This document shows positions 24,935-32,579 of a stretch of DNA of 64,000 nt, in pieces (position 1 is the first letter of the stretch; every line of letters begins with the position of its first letter). A model generated the notes under the pieces. It did no database searches. It was not told where the DNA came from and worked only from the letters and a program-made list of their open reading frames with translations. The DNA comes from Desulfovibrionaceae bacterium (GTDB lineage: Bacteria; Desulfobacterota; Desulfovibrionia; Desulfovibrionales; Desulfovibrionaceae): positions 372,001 through 436,000 of the forward strand of contig CAJTFO010000002.1 in the NCBI GenBank assembly GCA_910575755.1. Reading direction: 5' to 3'. The translations under genes were made by a program, and so were the position numbers.

Positions 24935-26194
24935 ATGCATGTGGACAGCGGGCAACACGACGGCACAGGCGTCAGGTATATCTTTCGCTTCAGGGACTGT
25001 CTGCCGGGCGCGCAAATGCTTTTCGTGGCCTTTGGCTCCCTGGTGCTGGTGCCCCTGCTCACCGGCCTGAACAGCAATGTGGCTCTGTTCACCGCAGGCG
25101 TGGGCACCCTGATCTTCCAGATATGCACCCGCGGCAAGGTGCCCGTGTTTCTGGCCTCCTCCTTCGCTTTCATAGCGCCCGTCATCTACGGCGCGCAGAC
25201 CTGGGGCATGGCCCAAACGCTGGGCGGGCTGTTCTGTTCCGGCCTGGTCTATATGCTTCTGAGTCTGCTGATCCGCTGGCGGGGCATGGGAATGATCCTG
25301 CGCCTGCTGCCGCCCATTGTCACCGGCCCGGTCATTGTGGTCATCGGCCTGGTGCTCGCGCCCGTGGCTGTAAACATGGCTCTGGGCAAGAGCGGCGACG
25401 GCGCGCAGCAGCTTGTGCCGGAACATGCGGCCATGATCATTTCCATGATATCCCTGGCGGCCACGGTGCTGGTTTCCCTGCTGGGACGGGGCTTTCTCCG
25501 GCTGATGCCCATTCTCTGCGGCATTATCGCGGGCTTCGCCGCCTCCCTTGCCCTGGGCGTGGGCGGCTGGGAAAAGGTGCTGGCCGCGCCCTGGCTGGCC
25601 GTCCCCTCCTTCACCTTTCCGGAATTTGCCCTCGAACCCATCCTTTTTATCATTCCCATCACCCTGGCCCCGGCCATTGAACATTTTGGCGACATCATCG
25701 CCATCAGTTCAGTCACCGGCAAGGACTATCTCAAGGATCCGGGCATCAAAAACACCATGCTTGGCGACGGCATGGCCACCATGGCCGCCTGCGCCGTGGG
25801 CGGCCCGCCCAACACCACATATTCCGAAGTCACCGGCGCGGTAACGCTGACCCGCGCTTTCAATCCCGCCGTGATGACCTGGGCCGCGCTCTGCGCCATT
25901 CTGCTGTCCTTCCTTTCCAAGCTGGGAGCTTTTCTAAGTTCCATTCCCACGCCGGTCATGGGCGGGATCATGATTCTTCTCTTCGGCGCCATCATGGTAG
26001 TGGGTCTGAACACGCTGGTGCGGGCCCGCGAAGATCTGATGGAAGCGCGCAACATGGTCATTGTAGCCCTGATCGTCATTTTCGGCGTGGGCGGCATGCA
26101 ATTCAGCATCGGTTCCTTCAAGCTGGGCGGCATAGGGCTGGCCTCCGTGACCGGCGTGCTGCTCAACCTCCTCCTGCCCCGGCGGCGGGGATGA
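24935..26194 (+). CDS. uraA: Uracil permease, NCS2 family
   Basis: This 419-residue inner-membrane symporter brings uracil into the cell with a proton for UPRT. About 14 hydrophobic segments are present. Signature NCS2 elements include the half-helix motif with EHFGDI near residue 249 (Glu contacts uracil in UraA) and the second conserved acidic helix near GGPPNTTYSEVTG (about 290), where Glu is also conserved. The start is taken at the ATG at 24935 after a GGGGGCGG site; an open frame further upstream overlaps upp. The NTTYSE sequence favours uracil over xanthine transport. Confidence 0.93.
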   Translation: MHVDSGQHDGTGVRYIFRFRDCLPGAQMLFVAFGSLVLVPLLTGLNSNVALFTAGVGTLIFQICTRGKVPVFLASSFAFIAPVIYGAQTWGMAQTLGGLFCSGLVYMLLSLLIRWRGMGMILRLLPPIVTGPVIVVIGLVLAPVAVNMALGKSGDGAQQLVPEHAAMIISMISLAATVLVSLLGRGFLRLMPILCGIIAGFAASLALGVGGWEKVLAAPWLAVPSFTFPEFALEPILFIIPITLAPAIEHFGDIIAISSVTGKDYLKDPGIKNTMLGDGMATMAACAVGGPPNTTYSEVTGAVTLTRAFNPAVMTWAALCAILLSFLSKLGAFLSSIPTPVMGGIMILLFGAIMVVGLNTLVRAREDLMEARNMVIVALIVIFGVGGMQFSIGSFKLGGIGLASVTGVLLNLLLPRRRG

Positions 26195-26329
26195 AAAAGA
26201 AGCAAGACGCGGAGCACGCGCAATGCCGTCGGGGAGAGGCTGAATCAGGACTGGCTTTTTTTATGGGACCTGCTATCCTTTTAAAAACGCTGGATCAACA
26301 GCGAATACATATATAAAGAGGCATGACTC

Positions 26330-26491
26330 ATGATGGAAAAACATAACGACGAATATACCACCTGCCCGGCATGCAGCGGCAGCGGCGCAAGTGACGACGG
26401 CAGCGCCTGCAATGAGTGCGGCGGCAGCGGCAAGCGCCAGAATGCCTGCCAGGTTCCCGAGGGACTGGAGCATACCGGCGTGTGCGACTAG
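26330..26491 (+). CDS. 53-residue CxxCxGxG zinc-binding protein
   Basis: This tiny soluble protein contains two DnaJ-type zinc modules, CPACSGSG (residues 12-19) and CNECGGSG (27-34), spaced as one zinc finger, plus two further cysteines near the C terminus (CQVPEG, GVCD). The J-domain and client-binding regions of DnaJ are absent. Proteins of this size with a single such finger occur as stand-alone putative chaperone or redox partners. An AGAGG sequence about 8 bases before the ATG ATG start supports translation. The genuine frame is shown by the Cys/Gly pattern. Function is unknown. Confidence 0.7.
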   Translation: MMEKHNDEYTTCPACSGSGASDDGSACNECGGSGKRQNACQVPEGLEHTGVCD

Positions 26492-26500
26492 TGGACCGTC

Positions 26501-26602
26501 AGGCTTTTACTGCCGTAAAAGCCTGAAGATCGCGAAGCAAAAAACGTGTTTTTTGCTTCGCTTACGCCGCCGCTGGCGGCGCGCAATCCCTTTTGGGATT
26601 GC
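26501..26602. repeat. Four tandem perfect hairpins
   Basis: Four back-to-back inverted repeats occupy 102 bases: 26501-26524 (10-bp stem), 26532-26561 (14-bp stem, T/A-rich core), 26565-26581 (7-bp CG stem), and 26583-26602 (8-bp stem with a TTTT loop). Only spacers of 1-7 bases separate them. The first may terminate the small zinc-protein gene, but the array as a whole looks like a mosaic repetitive element. Confidence 0.8.
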
Positions 26603-26798
26603 GACTCAAGAAAAACAACATGGCTGTTGAGCCGTTCATGACCGGACGGTACCGTGGGGCAAACGCACTTTCCACCCCGTCAGGCGCTGAAGCGAACAGC
26701 TTCCAATGGTGCTGATGCGCCTTCCTGACATCCCCCGCAAGACAACCTGCCGGCGTCACCCGAAGCCCATAGCCATATACTATATAGAGGAGATTACC

Positions 26799-27323
26799 AT
26801 GCGCAAACTTATCGTCGTTGCATACGACTCTGAATTCAAAGCTCAGGAAATCCGTCTTGACTTCCTCAAAATGCAGAAATCCTATCTGGTTGCGCTTGAG
26901 GATGCCGTGGTTGTTGAAAAGAAACAGGACGGCAAGGTAAAGTTGCACCAGATGTACAACCTGACGGCGCATGGCGCTGTGGGCGGCGGCTTCTGGGGTG
27001 TGCTTATCGGTCTGATCTTCATGAACCCACTCCTTGGCTTTGTGGTCGGCGCCGGGGCCGGCGCTGTGGCCGGCGCGCTGAGCGATGTGGGCATCAACGA
27101 TGATTTCATGAAGCAGCTCGCCGAAAAACTGACTCCGGGAACCTCCGCCCTGTTTGTGCTGGTCGATGCCGACCTGACGGACAAGGTGCTGGATGAGCTG
27201 CGTGGAACCGGCGGCACGGTGTTGCAGTCTTCGCTTTCACATGAAAATGAAGCCAGGCTGCAGGCTGCACTTGATGATGTCCGCACAGGCGGGGAACAGA
27301 CCGAACCCTCCGAGAAGAAGTAA
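26799..27323 (+). CDS. DUF1269-type membrane protein
   Basis: This 174-residue protein has a central glycine-rich hydrophobic stretch (about residues 62-98, with GGGFWGVLIGLIFMNP and GAGAGAVAGAL), probably two close membrane passes or a glycine-zipper hairpin, flanked by small alpha/beta domains. The pattern matches DUF1269, a family I know from stress-related or secretion-adjacent bacterial loci. The N-terminal domain resembles a ferredoxin-like fold (KLIVVAYDS). The ATG at 26799 follows AGAGGAG. A hairpin at 27331-27370 (CCCGCAGG/CCTGCGGG) lies after the stop. The function is unknown. Confidence 0.78.
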   Translation: MRKLIVVAYDSEFKAQEIRLDFLKMQKSYLVALEDAVVVEKKQDGKVKLHQMYNLTAHGAVGGGFWGVLIGLIFMNPLLGFVVGAGAGAVAGALSDVGINDDFMKQLAEKLTPGTSALFVLVDADLTDKVLDELRGTGGTVLQSSLSHENEARLQAALDDVRTGGEQTEPSEKK

Positions 27324-27330
27324 TACTGCA

Positions 27331-27370
27331 TCCCGCAGGTCGTTTCCCTTTACGGAGACGGCCTGCGGGA
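27331..27370 (+). terminator. Hairpin after the DUF1269 gene
   Basis: Arms 27331-27339 and 27362-27370 pair over 9 bp around a 22-base loop, 8 bases after the stop. No T-tract follows immediately, so it is a weak terminator. Confidence 0.4.
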
Positions 27371-27471
27371 CGAGAAAACTTTCCCGCCTTTCTCACATTT
27401 TCCATTCAGAAACAGAGAATTGTCATACTGGTGCGCAAGCCCATGACCATCTCTGATCCTATGGCATTTTG

Positions 27472-27548
27472 CGATTGAAAATGTACATTTTCAATCTGCT
27501 CGCCACATTTGGCGGAAAAAGCGTGGTTTTTCCGCTCATTGGGCGCGG
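27472..27548. repeat. Dispersed two-hairpin intergenic repeat, copy 1
   Basis: The unit contains hairpin one (GATTGAAAATGTACATTTTC, about 27473-27496), a linker, hairpin two (GCGGAAAAAGCGTGGTTTTT plus CCGC, about 27512-27535), then TCATTGGGCGCGG. The same unit occurs in inverse orientation at 62205-62286, with identical stems and small differences in the linker. It has no open frame and resembles a REP/BIME or small MITE. Confidence 0.8.
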
Positions 27549-27590
27549 TTGTCCGCTTGCGCGGCCACGGGTGGATGCCTTTATACGAGA

Positions 27591-27620
27591 AAGGGGTTAC
27601 GGCTTTCATCGTAACCCCTT
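27591..27620 (-). terminator. Terminator of tRNA-Pro
   Basis: Arms 27591-27600 and 27611-27620 (AAGGGGTTAC on the - strand) form a perfect 10-bp stem 8 bases past the tRNA CCA end. The tail TTTCTCG is short in T. Confidence 0.6.
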
Positions 27621-27628
27621 GTAATTTC

Positions 27629-27705
27629 TGGTCGGGATGAAAGGATTTGAACCTTCGACCCCTTGAACCCCATTCAAGTGCGCTCCCAGACTGCGCTACA
27701 TCCCG
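27629..27705 (-). tRNA. tRNA-Pro, anticodon GGG
   Basis: This 77-base cloverleaf reads on the - strand: acceptor CGGGATG paired with CATCCCG, a GCGC/GCGC D-stem, anticodon stem CTTGA/TCAAG with loop ATGGGGT giving anticodon GGG, T-arm with TTCAAAT, discriminator A and an encoded CCA. It decodes CCC and CCU. A promoter (27718-27746) and a terminator (27591-27620) make it a single-gene unit. Confidence 0.95.
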
Positions 27706-27717
27706 ACACGAGAGGAA

Positions 27718-27746
27718 TAACTACACGGCATGGGTATTTCTGTCAA
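27718..27746 (-). promoter_or_regulatory. Promoter of tRNA-Pro
   Basis: On the - strand TTGACA (27741-27746), a 17-base spacer and TAGTTA (27718-27723), with the tRNA 5' end 12 bases after the -10 box. Confidence 0.7.
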
Positions 27747-27780
27747 GAAATTTTCCCACTTTTTAGAGCATTTTCCCATG

Positions 27781-27806
27781 GAAACACGGAGTGTTTCAAT
27801 TTTTTT
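27781..27806 (+). terminator. Hairpin with T-tract facing the branching enzyme gene
   Basis: GAAACAC/GTGTTTC arms (27781-27787, 27791-27797) are followed on the + strand by AATTTTTTT. It would stop + strand transcription entering the end of the branching enzyme gene, whose stop codon it touches. Confidence 0.6.
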
Positions 27807-29850
27807 AATCTGCGCGCCGCAGCACCAGGGCCACCAGGGGGGGCAGATAGAGGGTCACATCCTGTTCATAACGATCCGGCAAGGGGCTGGTGAAATGCTC
27901 CAGCGGCGGGCGTGTCACGCTCAGGTTGCCGTGCCCCGCAAAGCATATTTCATCGGAGGAGAGTAGTTCCACATATTTGCCCGGCGTCACGGCAAAGATC
28001 AGATGCCTGGCCTCCAGTTCATGGAAGTTGAAGGCCAGGAGCAGCCGTCCCCGCTCAAAGGCCAGCAGGCGCTGTTCCTCATGGATAAAGCGGAACAGTG
28101 GGGCCTGTTGAAAATCTTCCACATACGCGGCCGCCAGGCCGCACAGCTGGGCTTTGTCCCAGGCGGCCAGGCCGGCGTACTTGAGGTCAGGCTGCTCCGC
28201 CAGATGCCACTGGCGGTGGGCGTAAGCCTCGGCATCCAGCCATTCCGGATGCCCGAACTCATTGCCCATGAAATTGAGATAGCCCGCGTCCGCCGTGGCC
28301 AGGGTGATCAGCCGCATCAGACGGTAAAAAGCCAGGCTGCGCGAGACATTCCAGTTTTCCCTGCCCACAGACATATAATGATACATGTCGTCGCCCACCA
28401 GCCGCCAGATCATGGCGTCGTCGCCGTTGATGCACTGATCGTGGCACTCCACATAGCTGACGGTGCGGTCATAGGGCCGGTGGTTGGTCATCTCATGCCA
28501 CAGGCTGCCCATGTCATGCGGGGCCTTGATGCATTTTTCCCAGTAGTCGGGAATGCCCATGGCAAAACGGTAGTCAAAGCCCAGACCGCCCTCATGCGGC
28601 GGGCAGGTCAGGCCGGGCATGCCGGAAAACTCTTCGGCAATGGTTATGGCCTGAGGCCGCAGCTCATGGGTCAGGGCGTTGGCCAGGCAGAGATAGAGTT
28701 CACCGTGTTCATCCGCGCGCGCTTCTCCGTTTTTGCCGTAAAAGCAACGCCCCACATGCGAAAAATCATCGTCCACGCCGTGATCGTGGTAGAGCATGTT
28801 GCCCACCGCGTCAAAGCGGAAGCCGTCCACGTGAAACTCTTCCAGCCAGTAGCGGCAGTTGGAGAGGAGAAAGCGGCGCGCCATTTCCTGGCTGTAGTCA
28901 AAGGAGGGGGTGCCCCACTGATTGAACTTTTCGCTGAAAAAGTAAAGGCTGCCGTCGTAGCGGGCCAGGCCCTGCTCCGTATTGGGGCAGGCGTGGCCGT
29001 GGGTTATATCCAGAATCACGGACAAGCCCAGACCGTGGGCGGCATCCACCAGCGCCTTGAACTGGTCCGGCGTGCCATAGCGCGAACTGGGCGCGAAATA
29101 ACTGCTGACCTGATAGCCGAAGGAGCGGTACAGGGGGTGCTCCAGAATGCCCATGAGCTGCACGGCGGTGTAGCCGCCCGCCTTGATCCGGGGCAGGATG
29201 GAGCGACTGAATTCCTCATATGTGCCCACACTTTCGCCGTGATGGCCCAGGGAGGACTGGGCCATGCCCACATGGGCCTCATAAATGCGAGGGAATACCG
29301 GCGCGCCGGGACGGCGGTGGCGAAAGCGGTAGGGTTGCCCCGGGGCCCAGAGCCGCGCGCACCACTGCGTGGGCACGGTCTTGTCCTGCTCCACCCATTG
29401 GGCGAAGGCGGGAACACGACGCAAGGGCGGCGCGCCCAGGCATTCTCTCTGGCCCGGAGCATCCGCCTTCACGGGGAGTTGAACGCGCAGCTCCACATAG
29501 TCGCCGTGCGCCAGGGCATCCGGCGGCAGAATCAGTTCAAAAATGCCGTTTGCCTTGCGCTGGAAACGGTGACTGGCATGGCGCTGGAAGTTCAGCCTGT
29601 CCGTGGTCAGCCAGACTTCGCCGGCCTGGGGCATGTATTCGCGCCAACGCCAGCACTCCACGCCGCTGCCGTTCTTGACGCGGTGCGGCCCCAGGCAGGC
29701 ATGCAGATTGGCATAGGCGCGCAATGAGCCGTATTGCGCGGTGATGCGCCGCATTTCTTCCTCAAAGCGGCGGCTGCGGCGCAGCAGGAAATCCCGGTAG
29801 GGTTCCAGGGAGGGATCTTCCAGCGGATTCCGAGGTGGAAAAAAGGACAT
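27805..29850 (-). CDS. Alpha-amylase family protein, probable 1,4-alpha-glucan branching enzyme
   Basis: This 681-residue GH13 protein has an N-terminal helical and CBM48-like region (about 1-180), a TIM barrel and a C-terminal beta domain. Catalytic motifs: GFRFDAV with the nucleophile Asp near 345, IAEEFSGMPG with the acid/base Glu near 405, and VECHDQ near 470 with the third acid. SGMP and the HDQ triplet point to the eukaryote-like GH13_8 branching enzymes rather than the standard bacterial GlgB. Such enzymes cut alpha-1,4 chains and re-join them as alpha-1,6 branches. AVGNM replaces the usual GVTSM after the nucleophile, so exact activity is uncertain. No glgA, glgC or glgP is nearby. 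Confidence 0.85.
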   Translation of the reverse strand: MSFFPPRNPLEDPSLEPYRDFLLRRSRRFEEEMRRITAQYGSLRAYANLHACLGPHRVKNGSGVECWRWREYMPQAGEVWLTTDRLNFQRHASHRFQRKANGIFELILPPDALAHGDYVELRVQLPVKADAPGQRECLGAPPLRRVPAFAQWVEQDKTVPTQWCARLWAPGQPYRFRHRRPGAPVFPRIYEAHVGMAQSSLGHHGESVGTYEEFSRSILPRIKAGGYTAVQLMGILEHPLYRSFGYQVSSYFAPSSRYGTPDQFKALVDAAHGLGLSVILDITHGHACPNTEQGLARYDGSLYFFSEKFNQWGTPSFDYSQEMARRFLLSNCRYWLEEFHVDGFRFDAVGNMLYHDHGVDDDFSHVGRCFYGKNGEARADEHGELYLCLANALTHELRPQAITIAEEFSGMPGLTCPPHEGGLGFDYRFAMGIPDYWEKCIKAPHDMGSLWHEMTNHRPYDRTVSYVECHDQCINGDDAMIWRLVGDDMYHYMSVGRENWNVSRSLAFYRLMRLITLATADAGYLNFMGNEFGHPEWLDAEAYAHRQWHLAEQPDLKYAGLAAWDKAQLCGLAAAYVEDFQQAPLFRFIHEEQRLLAFERGRLLLAFNFHELEARHLIFAVTPGKYVELLSSDEICFAGHGNLSVTRPPLEHFTSPLPDRYEQDVTLYLPPLVALVLRRAD

Positions 29851-29972
29851 GAGGGCCTCACAGAATGTCTGTCTGCGTTGTTACAGCCCGACAGCAGCAG
29901 GGCCCAGGCGCGGCATGCTTTCCCGACCGCCGGTTGCAAATGGAGCAGCCGCCGGCCGGGCGCGGAATACTG

Positions 29973-30875
29973 TCAGTCGTGTTTGCGCCATTCCTTGCCG
30001 GAAAGCGTGGCCAGACACTGGATCAGCGCCTGCGTGCCCTGGCGGCCGCTGCCCTGGGCCTGCATCATGCGGTAGAATTCATCGGCCAGGGTCACGCCCG
30101 GCAGCACCAGCCCCAGGCGGCGGCATTCCTCCAGGCAGAGGCCCAGGTCCTTGATGAAGTGATCAATAAAGAAGCCGGGCGCGTAGTCAGTCTTGAGCAG
30201 ACGACGGCCCAATGTGCCCATGGCCGTACTGCCCGCCGCGCCAGGCACCACCAGCTCCAGCCACTGGGCCACGTCCAGGCCCGCCTCCTGCGCGAAAAGC
30301 AGAGATTCGCACACGCTGAACATAACCCCGGCCACAGCCGCCTGATTGGCCAGTTTGGCCTGCTGGCCCGAACCGGCCGGCCCGCAGTGCAGCAGGCGCT
30401 GACCCATTTTGGCAAAGCAGGGTTCGGCGCGCTCAAAGGCCGCCTTGTCGCCGCCCACGAAAATGGAAAGCCGGGCTTCGCGCGCGCCCACGTCGCCGCC
30501 GGTCACGGGCGCGTCCAGCGCGGCGCAGCCCCGGGCGGACGCTGCTTCAGCGATGCGTCGGGCCAGAGCGGGGCTGGAGGTGGTCATGTCGCAGACAATG
30601 CCGCCCCTGGCCAGCCCGCGCAAAGCGCCGTCCTCGCCCAGCATAACTTCTTCCACATCACTGGGAAAACCCACTATGGAAAAGACGATATCAGATGCGG
30701 CGGCCACGGCGCGCGGGCTGTCGGCCCATTGCGCGCCTTTGGCCACCAGGGCGTCAGCCTTGGCTTTGGTGCGGCTGTAGACGGTCAGCGGCCAGCCCGC
30801 CGTCAGCAGATGCCCGGCCATGGAAGACCCCATGACGCCAGTGCCGATCCAGCCGATACGCAGTTTTTCCGCCAT
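29973..30875 (-). CDS. NAD(P)-dependent beta-hydroxyacid dehydrogenase family protein
   Basis: This 300-residue cytosolic oxidoreductase belongs to the 3-hydroxyisobutyrate/6-phosphogluconate dehydrogenase-like family. The N-terminal Rossmann fold shows GWIGTGVMGSSMAGHL (about 7-22). The substrate-binding signature DAPVTGGDVGAR lies near residue 118 and the catalytic Lys is expected in AKLANQAAVAG near 170 (Lys of AKLAN). Substrates may be hydroxyisobutyrate, tartronate semialdehyde or glyoxylate/succinic semialdehyde, and the sequence does not decide. It starts 15 bases after the FGE-like gene with AAAGGAG, so it may ride on that operon without belonging to it functionally. Confidence 0.88.
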   Translation of the reverse strand: MAEKLRIGWIGTGVMGSSMAGHLLTAGWPLTVYSRTKAKADALVAKGAQWADSPRAVAAASDIVFSIVGFPSDVEEVMLGEDGALRGLARGGIVCDMTTSSPALARRIAEAASARGCAALDAPVTGGDVGAREARLSIFVGGDKAAFERAEPCFAKMGQRLLHCGPAGSGQQAKLANQAAVAGVMFSVCESLLFAQEAGLDVAQWLELVVPGAAGSTAMGTLGRRLLKTDYAPGFFIDHFIKDLGLCLEECRRLGLVLPGVTLADEFYRMMQAQGSGRQGTQALIQCLATLSGKEWRKHD

Positions 30876-30890
30876 TGTCAGACTCCTTTG

Positions 30891-32579
30891 CTACTGGAAG
30901 CGCCGCTCCAGAATTTCTTTTTGCATGGCCTCACGCGGCAGCGGCTTGTTTTTGCGGGACATATCCGCATGACGAAGGAACAGCGCCAGGTTGCGACGCA
31001 TGTTCTCGTTGAAGGGGTCATGGCCGCTGAAATCCTTGCCGAGTGATTCCTCGGCGGCGGTCAGGGCCTCCCGCGCAAGCTGCGTGCCCTCGTCCACCTT
31101 GCTGCGGTAGAAGGTCAGGGATTTGTCCAGACTGGTATCCAGCATGACAAGTCCCCTGCGGGCAGTATCCATGATCCGGCGCAGTTTTTCAAGGGTCTGT
31201 CCCCCGGCGGCCTTACTGTCGCGCTCCATGCTCTGCAACTGGCTTTGCAGGCTGTTGCGGCGGCTGGCGTAATTGCGGATGGTTTCAATCATGTAAACGC
31301 CGGTGCGCAGCAGGGATTGGGCCTCCAGCTGCTTTTGCCGCTCCAGCATGATGTTGTTGTTCTTGATGGTGTCGCGCAGCTTTTGCAGGTTGGCTTTGAC
31401 CGCCGGATCACGGGCCATGACCAGCATGCGGTCCAGCTCTTCCAGGGGATTGCGGGCGGCCTGCATATGGGGGGCCATGTTTTCGCCGGCCCTGTTCCAT
31501 TCCGCCGTCAATTGTCCAGGGCGACCGCCGCCGGGCGTGTTGATGCCGGAAATCACCGGCCTGAAACCCAGATCACGGGCATGGGCCGGGCCGTCGGACA
31601 GAAAAAAAGGCGTTTCTTCGCGGCGACCGGGCAGAATTTCCGCATCGCCGGAGAGAAAGGAGCCGCCCTTGCGCACAAAGCCGCCGGCGGAACCGTGCAG
31701 ACGCCCGGCCAGAGAAAAGCGAAAGCTGTCCAGCACCATTTCCGCCGCATTGCCGGCCGTGTCATAAAGACCCAGCGGGTTCGGCTTGCGTGAGCCGATG
31801 CGGGCGGCATTTTCCGGGATGTGGGCCGCGCCTTCGGGGCGGTATACGGCGTAGTCGCTTTTGCTTGCCCCCTGCGGCACGGCAAAGAAATCTTCCTGCA
31901 ATAATTGCTGGCTGCCCGCAGTCTGGCCGCCGCGCGCGGCATATTCCCATTCCGTTTCAGTGGGCAGGCGCACAAAACCCACGTTGCGGCTGTCGCCGGC
32001 GAAGCGGGGCAGGGCATGGGGCGCGTTTTTCAGCAGCCAGGCCGTATAGCGGCGGGTAAAGTCCACAGCCTCGTACCAGCTCACGTCAGTCACGGGCCGG
32101 GCCGCCTCGGCAGCAAGGTTGTTGCTGTCCGGGCAGGAAGCGTCCATGACGGCCCGCCATTGCAGGTTTGTGACCTCATATTTGGCTATGAGATAATAAT
32201 AATTCTGCCCCTGCGGCGCCGCCTTGCGCCAGGCGGCGGGCAGGTCGTCCAGCGCGAAGGGGCCGGACAGGGCCGCGTTATAGCGCCGGTCGTAGAATGC
32301 CCTGTCCGCATTGGCGCTGTCGTCCAGACCGGGGCGCACGGGCATGTCCCAGAGAAAACCCCTGGCCGGAACCGCCACCAGCTTGAAAACCATATGCAGA
32401 CCGCAGGGCATGGGCAGCGTGATGTCGTCGTCCGCGGGCTGGGGGTTGCAGGCGTCAGCGGGCGTCACGCTGTCCTTGCGGGCCAGGGCCGCCCCGGCGG
32501 GGCGAAGGCCGCAAAAAAGCACAGCCAGCGTCAGGATGCACAGGCAGAACAGGCACAGGCGGGGTTTCAGCTCAGACAT
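30891..32579 (-). CDS. Exported FGE/SUMF1-domain protein with C-terminal helical extension, TagR-like
   Basis: This protein of about 562 residues begins with a signal peptide (hydrophobic to about 30). A formylglycine-generating-enzyme-like domain (about 55-350) shows LPTETEWEYAARGG, NPLGLYDTAGNAAEMV, the VRKGGSF core and the closing LGFRPV. The catalytic Cys pair of true FGE is not visible, so it is probably a binding domain. Residues about 380-562 are helical and coiled-coil-like (ERQKQLEAQSLL and similar). FGE-like TagR of type VI secretion regulation is the closest functional parallel, because the next genes upstream encode an FtsX permease and ABC ATPase, as with TagS and TagT. ATG at 32579 overlaps the permease stop by 8 bases; a GTG start lies one codon upstream. 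Confidence 0.82.
   Translation of the reverse strand: MSELKPRLCLFCLCILTLAVLFCGLRPAGAALARKDSVTPADACNPQPADDDITLPMPCGLHMVFKLVAVPARGFLWDMPVRPGLDDSANADRAFYDRRYNAALSGPFALDDLPAAWRKAAPQGQNYYYLIAKYEVTNLQWRAVMDASCPDSNNLAAEAARPVTDVSWYEAVDFTRRYTAWLLKNAPHALPRFAGDSRNVGFVRLPTETEWEYAARGGQTAGSQQLLQEDFFAVPQGASKSDYAVYRPEGAAHIPENAARIGSRKPNPLGLYDTAGNAAEMVLDSFRFSLAGRLHGSAGGFVRKGGSFLSGDAEILPGRREETPFFLSDGPAHARDLGFRPVISGINTPGGGRPGQLTAEWNRAGENMAPHMQAARNPLEELDRMLVMARDPAVKANLQKLRDTIKNNNIMLERQKQLEAQSLLRTGVYMIETIRNYASRRNSLQSQLQSMERDSKAAGGQTLEKLRRIMDTARRGLVMLDTSLDKSLTFYRSKVDEGTQLAREALTAAEESLGKDFSGHDPFNENMRRNLALFLRHADMSRKNKPLPREAMQKEILERRFQ

Noticed and set aside
27629-27705. tRNA-Pro as an attachment site of an integrated island
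   Set aside because: No integrase gene and no repeated tRNA 3' end were seen in the window; nearby repeats are small hairpin elements.
28003-29727. A 574-codon + strand frame within the branching enzyme gene
   Set aside because: The GH13 motifs are on the - strand and the + frame shows no domain.
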